From the NCBI GenBank assembly GCA_022071945.1, contig JAJVIN010000001.1, positions 1 to 64,000 of the forward strand: a stretch of DNA of 64,000 nt, written 5' to 3'. The DNA comes from Thermoanaerobaculia bacterium (GTDB lineage: Bacteria > Acidobacteriota > Thermoanaerobaculia > UBA5066). Each line of letters opens with the position of its first letter. Position 1 is the first letter of the stretch. A program made the position numbers and the translations under genes. The notes beneath the pieces are model-generated. The model was not told where the DNA came from. It worked only from the letters and a program-made list of their open reading frames with translations, and ran no database searches. Below are positions 26,362-33,326 of this stretch, in pieces.

Positions 26362-27400
26362 TTTTCCTGCTCCGGACTCGCTCGAGCGACTCTCGGAGGG
26401 CTCCGAGCTCCGCATGAGCGTATCTCCCCACGATCGAGGTCGTCTTCTGTCCGAGGAGGGCGGCGATCTGCCGGTCCGACGCGCCCGAATTCGTGAGATC
26501 CGAGGCCAGTGAGCGACGGAGATCGTGGATGGTCTTTCCCGAGATGCCGGCGCGCTTCATGGCCGAATGGAAGACCCGAAGCACGTTCCTGTATAGCCGC
26601 GGCTGGTTCTTGAGGCCCGGAAAGACCCAGGGTCCGAGCCGGGGAATCGATCTCAGAATCTCGAGCGACGCGGCACTGAGAGGGATGTGTAGCTCATCCC
26701 CCGCTTTCTGCTGCACCCGTCGAATCTCCGTCCCGGAGACGTCCTCCCATCGAAGCGTCAGAGCATCACCGATGCGAATCCCGGTCTCGCGAAGGAGGGA
26801 GAAGAGCGGTCTCGACCATGGAGGCGCGTGCTGGATCAGCCGGATGAACTCCTGGTCGGTCCAGACGGTTTTTCGGACGGACGGGCGGTAGGCGATCTCG
26901 ATCTGCTGGAGTTCGGTGGCGTGGATGAAGCGGAGCTTGAGGGCTCGCCGAAAGGCAGCTCGCAGAAGCGTCAGGAGTCCGTACACCGTGGAGCTCGAAA
27001 GAGTCTCGCGAAGGCCAGCCGCAGCCGCCTCCACCTCCAGAAGGGTCAGCTCGTCGGCACGCCAGTCACCGTACCGTTCTCGCCACCAGCGCACTCTGCT
27101 CCCGCAACGGAGCCAGGTTGACGGGGAAGCTGCCTGCAGATGCTTGGCGTACTCATCCAGAACATCGGCCACGCTGGCCGTCGCTGCGCCCGTCGTCGGT
27201 TTCCCCCCGAGCGCAGCCCGGAGCTGCTCTGTAGCGAGCCGCTTCGAGTCGGTGGCGGGATTCGTGCGCCGGACGATCCGGCGGCTCCCAACGTAGTAGC
27301 AGAGGAAGTACCAGGGCGACTCGACGATCTCCCCTGTCGTCGGGTTCTTCCAACGCCGCTTGAATACGTGAGGGCCGGCAACTCTTTTCTCTTCCGCCAT
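26351..27400 (-). CDS. Tyrosine-family site-specific integrase
   Basis: The 349-residue phage-type integrase has an N-terminal arm-binding-like region, a SAM-like core-binding domain (about 75-165) and a catalytic domain with Arg209 (ETGIRIGDAL), Lys232, His292 and Arg295 (IHDLRRS) and nucleophile Tyr327 (GRYAHAE). The fifth position, usually His in LGH, is Gln318 in LLGQ; substitutions occur there in active members. It ends 66 bp from the left repeat, the normal position for the enzyme that inserted the element into tRNA-Gly. It is transcribed toward the chromosome end. Confidence 0.93.
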   Translation of the reverse strand: MAEEKRVAGPHVFKRRWKNPTTGEIVESPWYFLCYYVGSRRIVRRTNPATDSKRLATEQLRAALGGKPTTGAATASVADVLDEYAKHLQAASPSTWLRCGSRVRWWRERYGDWRADELTLLEVEAAAAGLRETLSSSTVYGLLTLLRAAFRRALKLRFIHATELQQIEIAYRPSVRKTVWTDQEFIRLIQHAPPWSRPLFSLLRETGIRIGDALTLRWEDVSGTEIRRVQQKAGDELHIPLSAASLEILRSIPRLGPWVFPGLKNQPRLYRNVLRVFHSAMKRAGISGKTIHDLRRSLASDLTNSGASDRQIAALLGQKTTSIVGRYAHAELGALRESLERVRSRKTAT

Positions 27401-27409
27401 GGCCCTCCC

Positions 27410-27637
27410 CTACCGCACTAACCGGAGCCGGGGCTTCGATCGGGCCGGCTGGACGGCCTCGGGCACAGGGGTTTCGTCCGCCCGGGCGGGGCCGACGACG
27501 GCGCTGGTGGACCGAGCGCCGGCGTCGTCCTCGAACGTGACCGGCACGGCCTTCGTCCGGCCATCTTCGGTAACGGCGTCCAGCAGCTCGTCTCCGAGCG
27601 AGAACGAGATCGTGGTCATCTTCTTCCGGTCAGCCAC
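27410..27637 (-). CDS. Small hypothetical protein next to the integrase
   Basis: A frame of 75 codons starts with GTG at 27637 (alternative ATG at 27619, MTTISFSLGDELLDAV). The GTG lies about 10 bp after a GGAAGG site and overlaps the end of the upstream small gene by 8 bp. The N-terminal half is a plausible small beta domain; the C-terminal half is Ala/Pro-rich and basic at its end. No family is recognised. It may be cotranscribed with the integrase, which begins 10 bp beyond its stop. Confidence 0.5.
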   Translation of the reverse strand: MADRKKMTTISFSLGDELLDAVTEDGRTKAVPVTFEDDAGARSTSAVVGPARADETPVPEAVQPARSKPRLRLVR

Positions 27638-27842
27638 GGGCCGCCCCTTCCATCGCCGGCCGGATGGGCTGGGGCGTCGTGATCGGGCCGTGCTCGGGCC
27701 GGTAGGGCGGGGGCGGGAACGGCATCGATGGAGTCCGGACCGGCGTCGGCCGGATCTCACAGGGATCGGTCGGACGGGTCGGTACCGGGCGCCACGCCGC
27801 GGCGAGCACGGCGGCGCCCAGCAAGGCGAGAGCAAGACGCAT
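27630..27842 (-). CDS. Small secreted Pro-rich protein
   Basis: The 70-residue frame is preceded by a near-perfect ribosome site, AAGGAGGT, 5 bp before its ATG. It begins with a signal-peptide-like stretch (MRLALALLGAAVLAAAW) and continues as a Pro/Thr/Arg-rich tail. Small secreted Pro-rich proteins occur in phage lysis modules (outer-membrane spanins), but no lipobox or partner is visible, so this is only a possibility. The 254 bp upstream of it, up to the toxin gene, contain no other gene. Confidence 0.55.
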   Translation of the reverse strand: MRLALALLGAAVLAAAWRPVPTRPTDPCEIRPTPVRTPSMPFPPPPYRPEHGPITTPQPIRPAMEGAARG

Positions 27843-28058
27843 GAATACCTCCTTCGTGAGCCGGGGGCTCAGGAAGGGAGGTATGGGGTCCGGGAGCGGT
27901 TATGGCTATGCGAAAGGTGGTCGCGGACTCGACGGGTGGGGGCCCTTCACGACCATGAGGCCCTTCTCTTCTTCTCTTGCGTAAAGGGGGTGACTGGCTG
28001 GGGACGTGTGGGCTCGCCATGCCAACGGCGGGCCGTTCGGATCTCTGGTCCAAACCGG

Positions 28059-28085
28059 TTGACGGTCTTTAACGTATATATTAAG
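28059..28085 (+). promoter_or_regulatory. AT-rich candidate promoter/operator of the toxin-antitoxin-chaperone operon
   Basis: A TTGACG box at 28059-28064 is followed by an unusually AT-rich stretch (ttaacgtatatattaa, 28069-28084) directly before the TTG start of the toxin gene. Spacing to TATATT is short (12 bp), so promoter boxes cannot be fixed. The near-symmetrical AT stretch is a likely binding site for the antitoxin. Confidence 0.4.
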
Positions 28086-28096
28086 GTTGGGGTCCG

Positions 28097-28585
28097 TTGG
28101 AAGACGATCCCCTACTGAAGAAGATCAAGGAGACCCTTCTTCGAGTGGTTTCCGATGCCTATTTGGGACCTGAGAAGCACATCTACGCGTATGTTGACAA
28201 CAGTGGCCACAGTCTTGCGATGCAGTTCTTGGAAGAGATCCCGAAGCGGAGCCGCGCCAAGTACGCACACATGTTTGAATGCCACGCAAAGGTGGGGCTG
28301 AGTGGACTCAGGAGGGAGCAGCACCGAAAGCTCACTGGAAGAGGGCAAGATGACCTGTTTGAGTACAAGGACATCTCTGGAAAGTCCCGCCTTGTCCACA
28401 CCTTGGAAAGAGGCAACCTCCACGTCCTGCTATACGGATTCACTGGCAAGAACGAGGATGACCCTGACCCGGGACAGATCTTGCGTGCCATAAGGGTCCG
28501 GGACGAGTACTTCCGCCGAAAAGAGGAGATTGAGAAGGAAGTCCAACGATCTAGGTTTACCGGGGGAAGGGGAAGGAAGAAATGA
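28097..28585 (+). CDS. HigB-like toxin of a toxin-antitoxin-chaperone operon
   Basis: The 162-residue protein with a TTG start has the RelE/HigB (phage Gp49-like) fold signature: LFEYKDISGKSRLVHTLERG, then LHVLLYGFTGKNEDDPD and a helix AIRVRDEYFRRK. These toxins cut mRNA on or off the ribosome. It has a longer N-terminal helical part than minimal HigB toxins and a basic tail (GGRGRKK). Its stop overlaps the antitoxin start by ATGA. The toxin-first order with an XRE antitoxin and a SecB-like third gene matches TAC systems such as HigB1-HigA1-SecB of Mycobacterium tuberculosis. Confidence 0.82.
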   Translation: MEDDPLLKKIKETLLRVVSDAYLGPEKHIYAYVDNSGHSLAMQFLEEIPKRSRAKYAHMFECHAKVGLSGLRREQHRKLTGRGQDDLFEYKDISGKSRLVHTLERGNLHVLLYGFTGKNEDDPDPGQILRAIRVRDEYFRRKEEIEKEVQRSRFTGGRGRKK

Positions 28586-28962
28586 GCGAAGAGAAGGACT
28601 GGCTGCGAGCGAACATGCAGGACGAGGAGTTTCGGGTTCTGCTGGCGCGCGAAGGGGTGATCGAGGGATTTCTTCTCGCGGTCGAGAGGGAGATGGACAA
28701 GAAGGGGGTCACGCGCTCCGCCCTGGCCCGGAAAATGGGTTGCTCGGCTGCGAACATTACGCGCATCATGAGGAGATCCTCCAACCTGACGGTGGAGTCC
28801 ATGGTCGATATCGCCTACTTTCTCGGAATGAGGCTTGAGATTTCACTGGCTCCGGCCCGGGTTGAGCCGCCGAAGAAAGAGACCAGGTTCGAGGATTTCG
28901 ATGCGTCAGTCCCCGTGGAGGGGACTGACGCCTTTTCAGACTGTCCGGAGCTGGCCGCGTAA
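28582..28962 (+). CDS. HigA-like XRE antitoxin with C-terminal tail
   Basis: The 126-residue protein has an XRE helix-turn-helix at about 42-85 (TRSALARKMGCSAANITRIM, then TVESMVDIAYFLGMRLEISL). The last 35 residues (91-126) form a Pro/acidic tail ending in aromatic and acidic residues. In known TAC systems a C-terminal tail of the antitoxin, the chaperone-addiction segment, must be bound by the SecB-like chaperone for the antitoxin to be stable. This tail is the candidate segment. The gene overlaps the toxin by 4 bp and the chaperone gene by 1 bp, so the three are translationally coupled. Confidence 0.85.
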   Translation: MSEEKDWLRANMQDEEFRVLLAREGVIEGFLLAVEREMDKKGVTRSALARKMGCSAANITRIMRRSSNLTVESMVDIAYFLGMRLEISLAPARVEPPKKETRFEDFDASVPVEGTDAFSDCPELAA

Positions 28963-29501
28963 TGGCAGAGATCGTTGCGCCGATCGATGTTCAGATGGCT
29001 GCCGCGGTTGCGCGCCATGTGGAACTCAAAGACGTCTTCTTCTCTTCGCTGACGGCCCGGCTGTCGGGAGAGCGCATAGTGACATCCAGCGGGGTCAGGA
29101 TCGTGGTGAGCCCGGCACCCCAGTGCACATTTCGGTTCGTCGAAGAGTCCCGAACTCTTGAGGTCCATGTGGCCCTGACCGCCGGCCTTATCTCAAGCGC
29201 GGAGCCGGAAGGCGCAGCCCCGTTGCTCCAATTCGAGTGCGAGATCATCCTGATCTACGATTTCCGGGCCGCAACACTTCCCCCTGATGAGCCAGGAAGG
29301 AACTTCTTCCAGGCGTTCGCGAATCTGAATGGGAAACTCAACGCGTGGCCGTACTTCAGGGAGTTCGTGCAGTCATCAAGCGCTCGGATGGGCTTGTCGC
29401 CGGTCGTTGTTCCAGTGTTTCGTGTGCCCCGCCCCGCCCAGGCACCGTCTCCCGAGCCCAAACCTCGACGACGACGTCGGCCGGCCCCCACCGCGCAGTA
29501 G
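28962..29501 (+). CDS. SecB-like chaperone of the toxin-antitoxin-chaperone operon
   Basis: The 179-residue protein has a SecB-like beta-sheet core and the characteristic C-terminal helix sequence FANLNGKLNAWPYFREFV (about 118-136), followed by SARMGLSPVVVP. A basic Pro/Arg-rich tail (156-179) is extra to SecB. True SecB delivers pre-proteins to SecA; in TAC operons the homologue protects the antitoxin. Its position as third gene after HigB- and HigA-like genes and the lack of Sec genes nearby favour the TAC role. Family membership is based on the visible motif, not an alignment. Confidence 0.8.
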   Translation: MAEIVAPIDVQMAAAVARHVELKDVFFSSLTARLSGERIVTSSGVRIVVSPAPQCTFRFVEESRTLEVHVALTAGLISSAEPEGAAPLLQFECEIILIYDFRAATLPPDEPGRNFFQAFANLNGKLNAWPYFREFVQSSSARMGLSPVVVPVFRVPRPAQAPSPEPKPRRRRRPAPTAQ

Positions 29502-29603
29502 CCGCTTACGTCCGAGCGAAAGAAGGTGACGGGAGCAAGGGCCCGCATGCCAGGGCGCATTCATCGCTGAGAATCAGTGCACCGGGAGACTCGGAGCCAT
29601 CCC

Positions 29604-29820
29604 TCACACGCTCTTCCAAACCACTCCTTCTTTGACCTCCGCCTCCACCAACAGCCCCAGGTCGGCCAGCCCTTCAGTAACGGCTCCACGTCCTTCGCCT
29701 TCGCCCCCTTGAATGCCGCGGCGATCTCGGCTGCGGAGCGGAGGCCGGTCTTGGCCTCGAAGTACTCGCGCAGAGCTGCGACCTGTGCGGGTAGGGCGGG
29801 CGCGCCCGGCACGCCCAGAG
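29604..29820 (-). pseudogene. Remnant of a DNA methyltransferase C-terminal domain, frameshifted
   Basis: On the minus strand the translation LPAQVAALREYFEAKTG...KAKDVEPLLKG runs until a one-base loss in a GGG run near 29677. The next frame then continues LADLGLLVEAEVKEGVVWKSV and stops. Together these make a winged-helix tail like the one closing many large class I DNA methyltransferases (PglX or type IIG-like). Everything 5' of about 29820 is missing, and one of the 15-bp inverted repeats lies right there. It is probably a leftover of an earlier restriction or BREX-type system. Confidence 0.5.
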
Positions 29821-29829
29821 AGGGAGGCC

Positions 29830-29844
29830 GGACACCATTTGTCC
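29830..29844 (+). repeat. 15-bp inverted-repeat element, copy A
   Basis: GGACACCATTTGTCC (GGACA arms, 5-bp centre) followed by GCCCC, 111 bp upstream of hsdM. The same sequence occurs on the minus strand at 41760-41774 and 42348-42362, each time upstream of a gene in the same reading direction. Confidence 0.6.
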
Positions 29845-29955
29845 GCCCCCTCAGACGATGATGTCGAGGCACGCTTATCATCTTCGACGCTTCCACCGGA
29901 TCTCCGGGGTTGATCGGCAAGGGAGGGAACTGAATGGTTTCGAGGACGTTCCAGC

Positions 29956-32013
29956 ATGCCTGACACGACCAAGCCCGCCGCAGGTTCGCGGCAGTTCGGT
30001 AGCTTCAGCGAGATCACCTCATTCATTTGGTCCGTCGCGGACCTCCTCCGGGGGGATTACAAACAGGCCGACTACGGCAAGGTCATCCTCCCGTTCACGG
30101 TTCTCCGGCGCCTCGATTGCGTCCTGGCCGACACCCGCGAGGCCGTCTGGAAGAAGCACGAGGCGCTCAAGGGATCTGGCATCAAGGAGCCCGAGGAGAT
30201 CCTGAACCGGGCCTCGAAGGTCGGGTTCCACAACGTTTCGAAGTTCGACTTCGACAAGCTGAAGGGCGACCCGAACCATCTCGCCTCCAACCTCACGGCA
30301 TACATCAAGGGGTTCTCCTCGAACGCCCGGGACGTGATCGAGAGGTTCAAGTTCGCGGAGCAGATCGCCAAGCTCGACGAGTCGAACCTGCTCTTCCAAG
30401 TCCTCTCGAAGTTCGCCGAGGTGGACCTCCACCCGGACACGGTCCCGAACCACGTCATGGGGTCCATCTTCGAGGAGCTGATCCGGAGGTTCTCGGAGCA
30501 GTCGAACGAGACAGCCGGAGAACATTTCACCCCCCGAGACGTCATCCGGCTCATGGTCGATCTCCTTTTCATCGAAGACGACGAAGTCCTCCGGACACCC
30601 GGGATCGTCCGGACCCTCTACGACCCGGCTTGCGGGACCGGCGGGATGCTCTCCGTCGCCGAGGAGTATCTCCGGGAGCTGAACCCAGCCGCCCAACTCG
30701 TCGTCTTCGGCCAGGAGCTGAACGACGAGAGCTTCGCCATCTGCAAGAGCGACATGATGATCAAGGGGCAGAACCCCGCGAACATCGCCAGAGGCAACTC
30801 GTTCTCCGAAGATGGGCACGTCGGGAAGAAGTTCGACTACATGCTGTCGAACCCGCCGTTCGGGGTGGAGTGGAAGAAGGTCCAGAAAGAGATCGAGGAC
30901 GAGCACGAGACTCAGGGCTACGCCGGACGGTTCGGCCCGGGCCTTCCCCGCATCAACGACGGTTCGCTCCTCTTCCTCCTCCACATGATCTCGAAAATGA
31001 AGCCGGTGGACCCGAAGACGGGCGAGGGGGGAAGCCGGATCGCCATCGTCTTCAACGGGTCCCCCCTCTTCACCGGGGACGCCGGGTCGGGAGAGAGCGA
31101 GATCCGGAAGTGGATCATCGAGAACGACTGGCTGGAAGCCATCGTGGCCCTACCCGACCAGCTCTTCTACAACACGGGAATCTCGACCTACATCTGGGTC
31201 GTGACGAATCGGAAGCCCAAGGCCAGGAAGGGGAAGGTCCAGCTCATCAACGGAGCCGAGATGTTCCTGAAGATGAGGAAGTCGCTCGGGAACAAGCGGA
31301 ACGAACTGGGCGCCGACCATGTCGCGACCCTCACCCGAATCTACGGGGACTTGGTTGCCGGGGAGACCTCGAAGATCTTCGACAACGACGACTTCGGCTT
31401 CCGCCGGATCACGGTAGAGCGGCCACTCCGGCTCAACTTCCAGGCATCCCCGGAACGGATCGAGCGGCTCCGGGAAGAGACCGCCTTCCAGAACATGGCG
31501 AAGTCGAAGAAGAAGGGAGCCGCTGCCGAACGGGAGATCGAGGAGGGCCGGGAGGCTCAGGAGGCCATCCTGAAAGCTGTCAGCAGCCTTGATCCGACTA
31601 CCCTCTGGAAGAGCAGTCCCGAGTTCGAGAAGGCCCTCCTAGGGGCTCTGCGGAAAGCTCGGGTGGCAGTCCCGGCTCCGGTCTCCAAGGCGATCCTCTC
31701 CGCCCTGTCGGAGCGGGACGAGACCGCCGAGATCTGCCGAGACGCCCGGGGCCGACCGGAGCCTGATACCGATCTCCGAGACAACGAGAACGTCCCGCTG
31801 AAGGGGGACATCCGCGCCTACTTCGAGCGGGAGGTCCTGCCCCACGTCTCGGATGCTTGGATCGACGAGACCAAGACGAAGATCGGCTACGAGATCCCGT
31901 TCACCCGGCACTTCTACAAGTACAAGCCTCTGCGACCTCTGGCCGAGATCGAGGCGGAGATCCGGGCATTGGAGAAGGAGATTCAGGGAATGCTAGGAGA
32001 GGCGCTGGCGTAA
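29956..32013 (+). CDS. hsdM: Type I restriction-modification system methyltransferase subunit HsdM
   Basis: The 685-residue protein is an N6-adenine DNA methyltransferase. The N-terminal helical domain (about 15-160) is followed by the catalytic domain with SAM motif DPACGTGGM (223-231) and catalytic motif NPPF (299-302). HFTPRDVIRLMVDLL is typical of HsdM. It transfers a methyl group from SAM to adenine in the site chosen by HsdS, to protect host DNA. It is somewhat longer than common HsdM proteins because of a C-terminal extension with helical charged sequence. Its TAA stop overlaps the hsdS start by one base, so the three hsd genes form an operon. Confidence 0.95.
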   Translation: MPDTTKPAAGSRQFGSFSEITSFIWSVADLLRGDYKQADYGKVILPFTVLRRLDCVLADTREAVWKKHEALKGSGIKEPEEILNRASKVGFHNVSKFDFDKLKGDPNHLASNLTAYIKGFSSNARDVIERFKFAEQIAKLDESNLLFQVLSKFAEVDLHPDTVPNHVMGSIFEELIRRFSEQSNETAGEHFTPRDVIRLMVDLLFIEDDEVLRTPGIVRTLYDPACGTGGMLSVAEEYLRELNPAAQLVVFGQELNDESFAICKSDMMIKGQNPANIARGNSFSEDGHVGKKFDYMLSNPPFGVEWKKVQKEIEDEHETQGYAGRFGPGLPRINDGSLLFLLHMISKMKPVDPKTGEGGSRIAIVFNGSPLFTGDAGSGESEIRKWIIENDWLEAIVALPDQLFYNTGISTYIWVVTNRKPKARKGKVQLINGAEMFLKMRKSLGNKRNELGADHVATLTRIYGDLVAGETSKIFDNDDFGFRRITVERPLRLNFQASPERIERLREETAFQNMAKSKKKGAAAEREIEEGREAQEAILKAVSSLDPTTLWKSSPEFEKALLGALRKARVAVPAPVSKAILSALSERDETAEICRDARGRPEPDTDLRDNENVPLKGDIRAYFEREVLPHVSDAWIDETKTKIGYEIPFTRHFYKYKPLRPLAEIEAEIRALEKEIQGMLGEALA

Positions 32014-33326
32014 TGCTCAGCGTCCTGCCTCCCCACGCTCACATCCCGCCGCACTGGGAGCTGACTCCCCTTGGGAGAATCGGCCGATTCCTCGCTGGCA
32101 CCGGGTTTCCGCACGAGTTTCAGGGGGCGGCAGGCGGCGATTTCCCATTCTTCAAGGTGGCGGACTTCAACCTGCCGGGCAACGAGAGGGAACTTCGAGT
32201 GTGCCCCAATAGCATCTCCTCCAGTGTTGCGAGGGAACTCGGAGCAAGGCTGTGTCCATCTGGAGCAATCGTCTTCCCGAAAGTCGGTGCCGCTCTTCTG
32301 GGGAACAAGCGACGGACGACGACGTGCCCGTCGATCTTCGACAACAATCTGATGGCGTTGATCCCAGACCGAGAGTACGAGCCTGGATTCGTCTACTGGG
32401 CGTTGACCGATCTTGACTTCGGCCGTTTGTCGAAGCCCGGACCGGTGCCGTCGCTGAATGAAGGTGATCTTCGTGGGGTCGCCATTCCTGTCCCCGATTC
32501 TGACCGGCAGGCACTCATCGCCTCCTTCCTCGACCGCAAGACCGCCGCGATCGACGCCCTCATCGCCAAGAAGGAACGGTTGATCGAGCTGCTTCAGGAG
32601 AAGCGTCAGGCCCTCATCACTCAGGCCGTGACGAAGGGCCTCGACCCGAACCTGCCGATGAAGGACTCGGGGGTGGAGTGGCTGGGGGAGATACCGGCGC
32701 ACTGGCGGTGCTTCAGGTTGAAATACCTGACGCCACAATTGACGGTAGGAATCGTGGTGACGCCTTCCAAGTACTACGTGGAGAAGGGACCCGGCGCAAT
32801 TCCCTGCCCACGGTCATTCAACGTCAAGGCGGACTTCATCGATCACAATGACATGGCTTTCATCTCGGAAGAGAGCAACCGCCTTCACGCGAAATCCATC
32901 ATCAGGGCAGGGGACCTCGTCGCCGTTCGGACCGGGCAGCCTGGCACCACGGCTGTAGTTGACGATTCACTTGACGGGGCCAACTGCGTGGACCTGATCA
33001 TAATTCGCCAGTCCTCCCGGTTCGACAGCCGCTTCCTCTGCCACTACCTCAACTCAGCTCCTGCTCATTACCAGTATGGTTCCGGAGCCGAGGGGGCTCT
33101 CCAGCAACACTTCAACGTCGAAACAGCCAAGGAACTGCTTGTCCCCCTCCCTCCTCGGGACGAGCAGACGGTCCTCGTGGCCGAACTCGATCGGCGTCTT
33201 GAGCACCTCGGTCGAACCCTCACCGCTGCCGCACGGCAAGAAGACGTCCTACACGAGTACCGCCAGGCCCTCATCTCCGTCGCCGTGACCGGGAAGATCG
33301 AGATTCCCGTCGAGGAGGCCGAATGA
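32013..33326 (+). CDS. hsdS: Type I restriction-modification specificity subunit HsdS
   Basis: The 437-residue protein has two target recognition domains, each followed by a conserved helix. The central one is FLDRKTAAIDALIAKKERLI with EKRQALITQAVTKGL, and the C-terminal one is ELDRRLEHLGRTLTAAAR ending in EYRQALISVAVTGKI. The motif SGVEWLGEIPAHW starts the second half. HsdS chooses the bipartite DNA target for methylation and cleavage. The ATG at 32013 overlaps the hsdM stop; the last codons overlap hsdR by 4 bp. Recognition domains of HsdS are normally the most variable part of such systems; the target here cannot be predicted. Confidence 0.94.
   Translation: MLSVLPPHAHIPPHWELTPLGRIGRFLAGTGFPHEFQGAAGGDFPFFKVADFNLPGNERELRVCPNSISSSVARELGARLCPSGAIVFPKVGAALLGNKRRTTTCPSIFDNNLMALIPDREYEPGFVYWALTDLDFGRLSKPGPVPSLNEGDLRGVAIPVPDSDRQALIASFLDRKTAAIDALIAKKERLIELLQEKRQALITQAVTKGLDPNLPMKDSGVEWLGEIPAHWRCFRLKYLTPQLTVGIVVTPSKYYVEKGPGAIPCPRSFNVKADFIDHNDMAFISEESNRLHAKSIIRAGDLVAVRTGQPGTTAVVDDSLDGANCVDLIIIRQSSRFDSRFLCHYLNSAPAHYQYGSGAEGALQQHFNVETAKELLVPLPPRDEQTVLVAELDRRLEHLGRTLTAAARQEDVLHEYRQALISVAVTGKIEIPVEEAE

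Noticed and set aside
27630-27842. Calling the small Pro-rich secreted protein an outer-membrane spanin
   Set aside because: There is no lipobox and no inner-membrane partner gene, so the lysis role is not supported.
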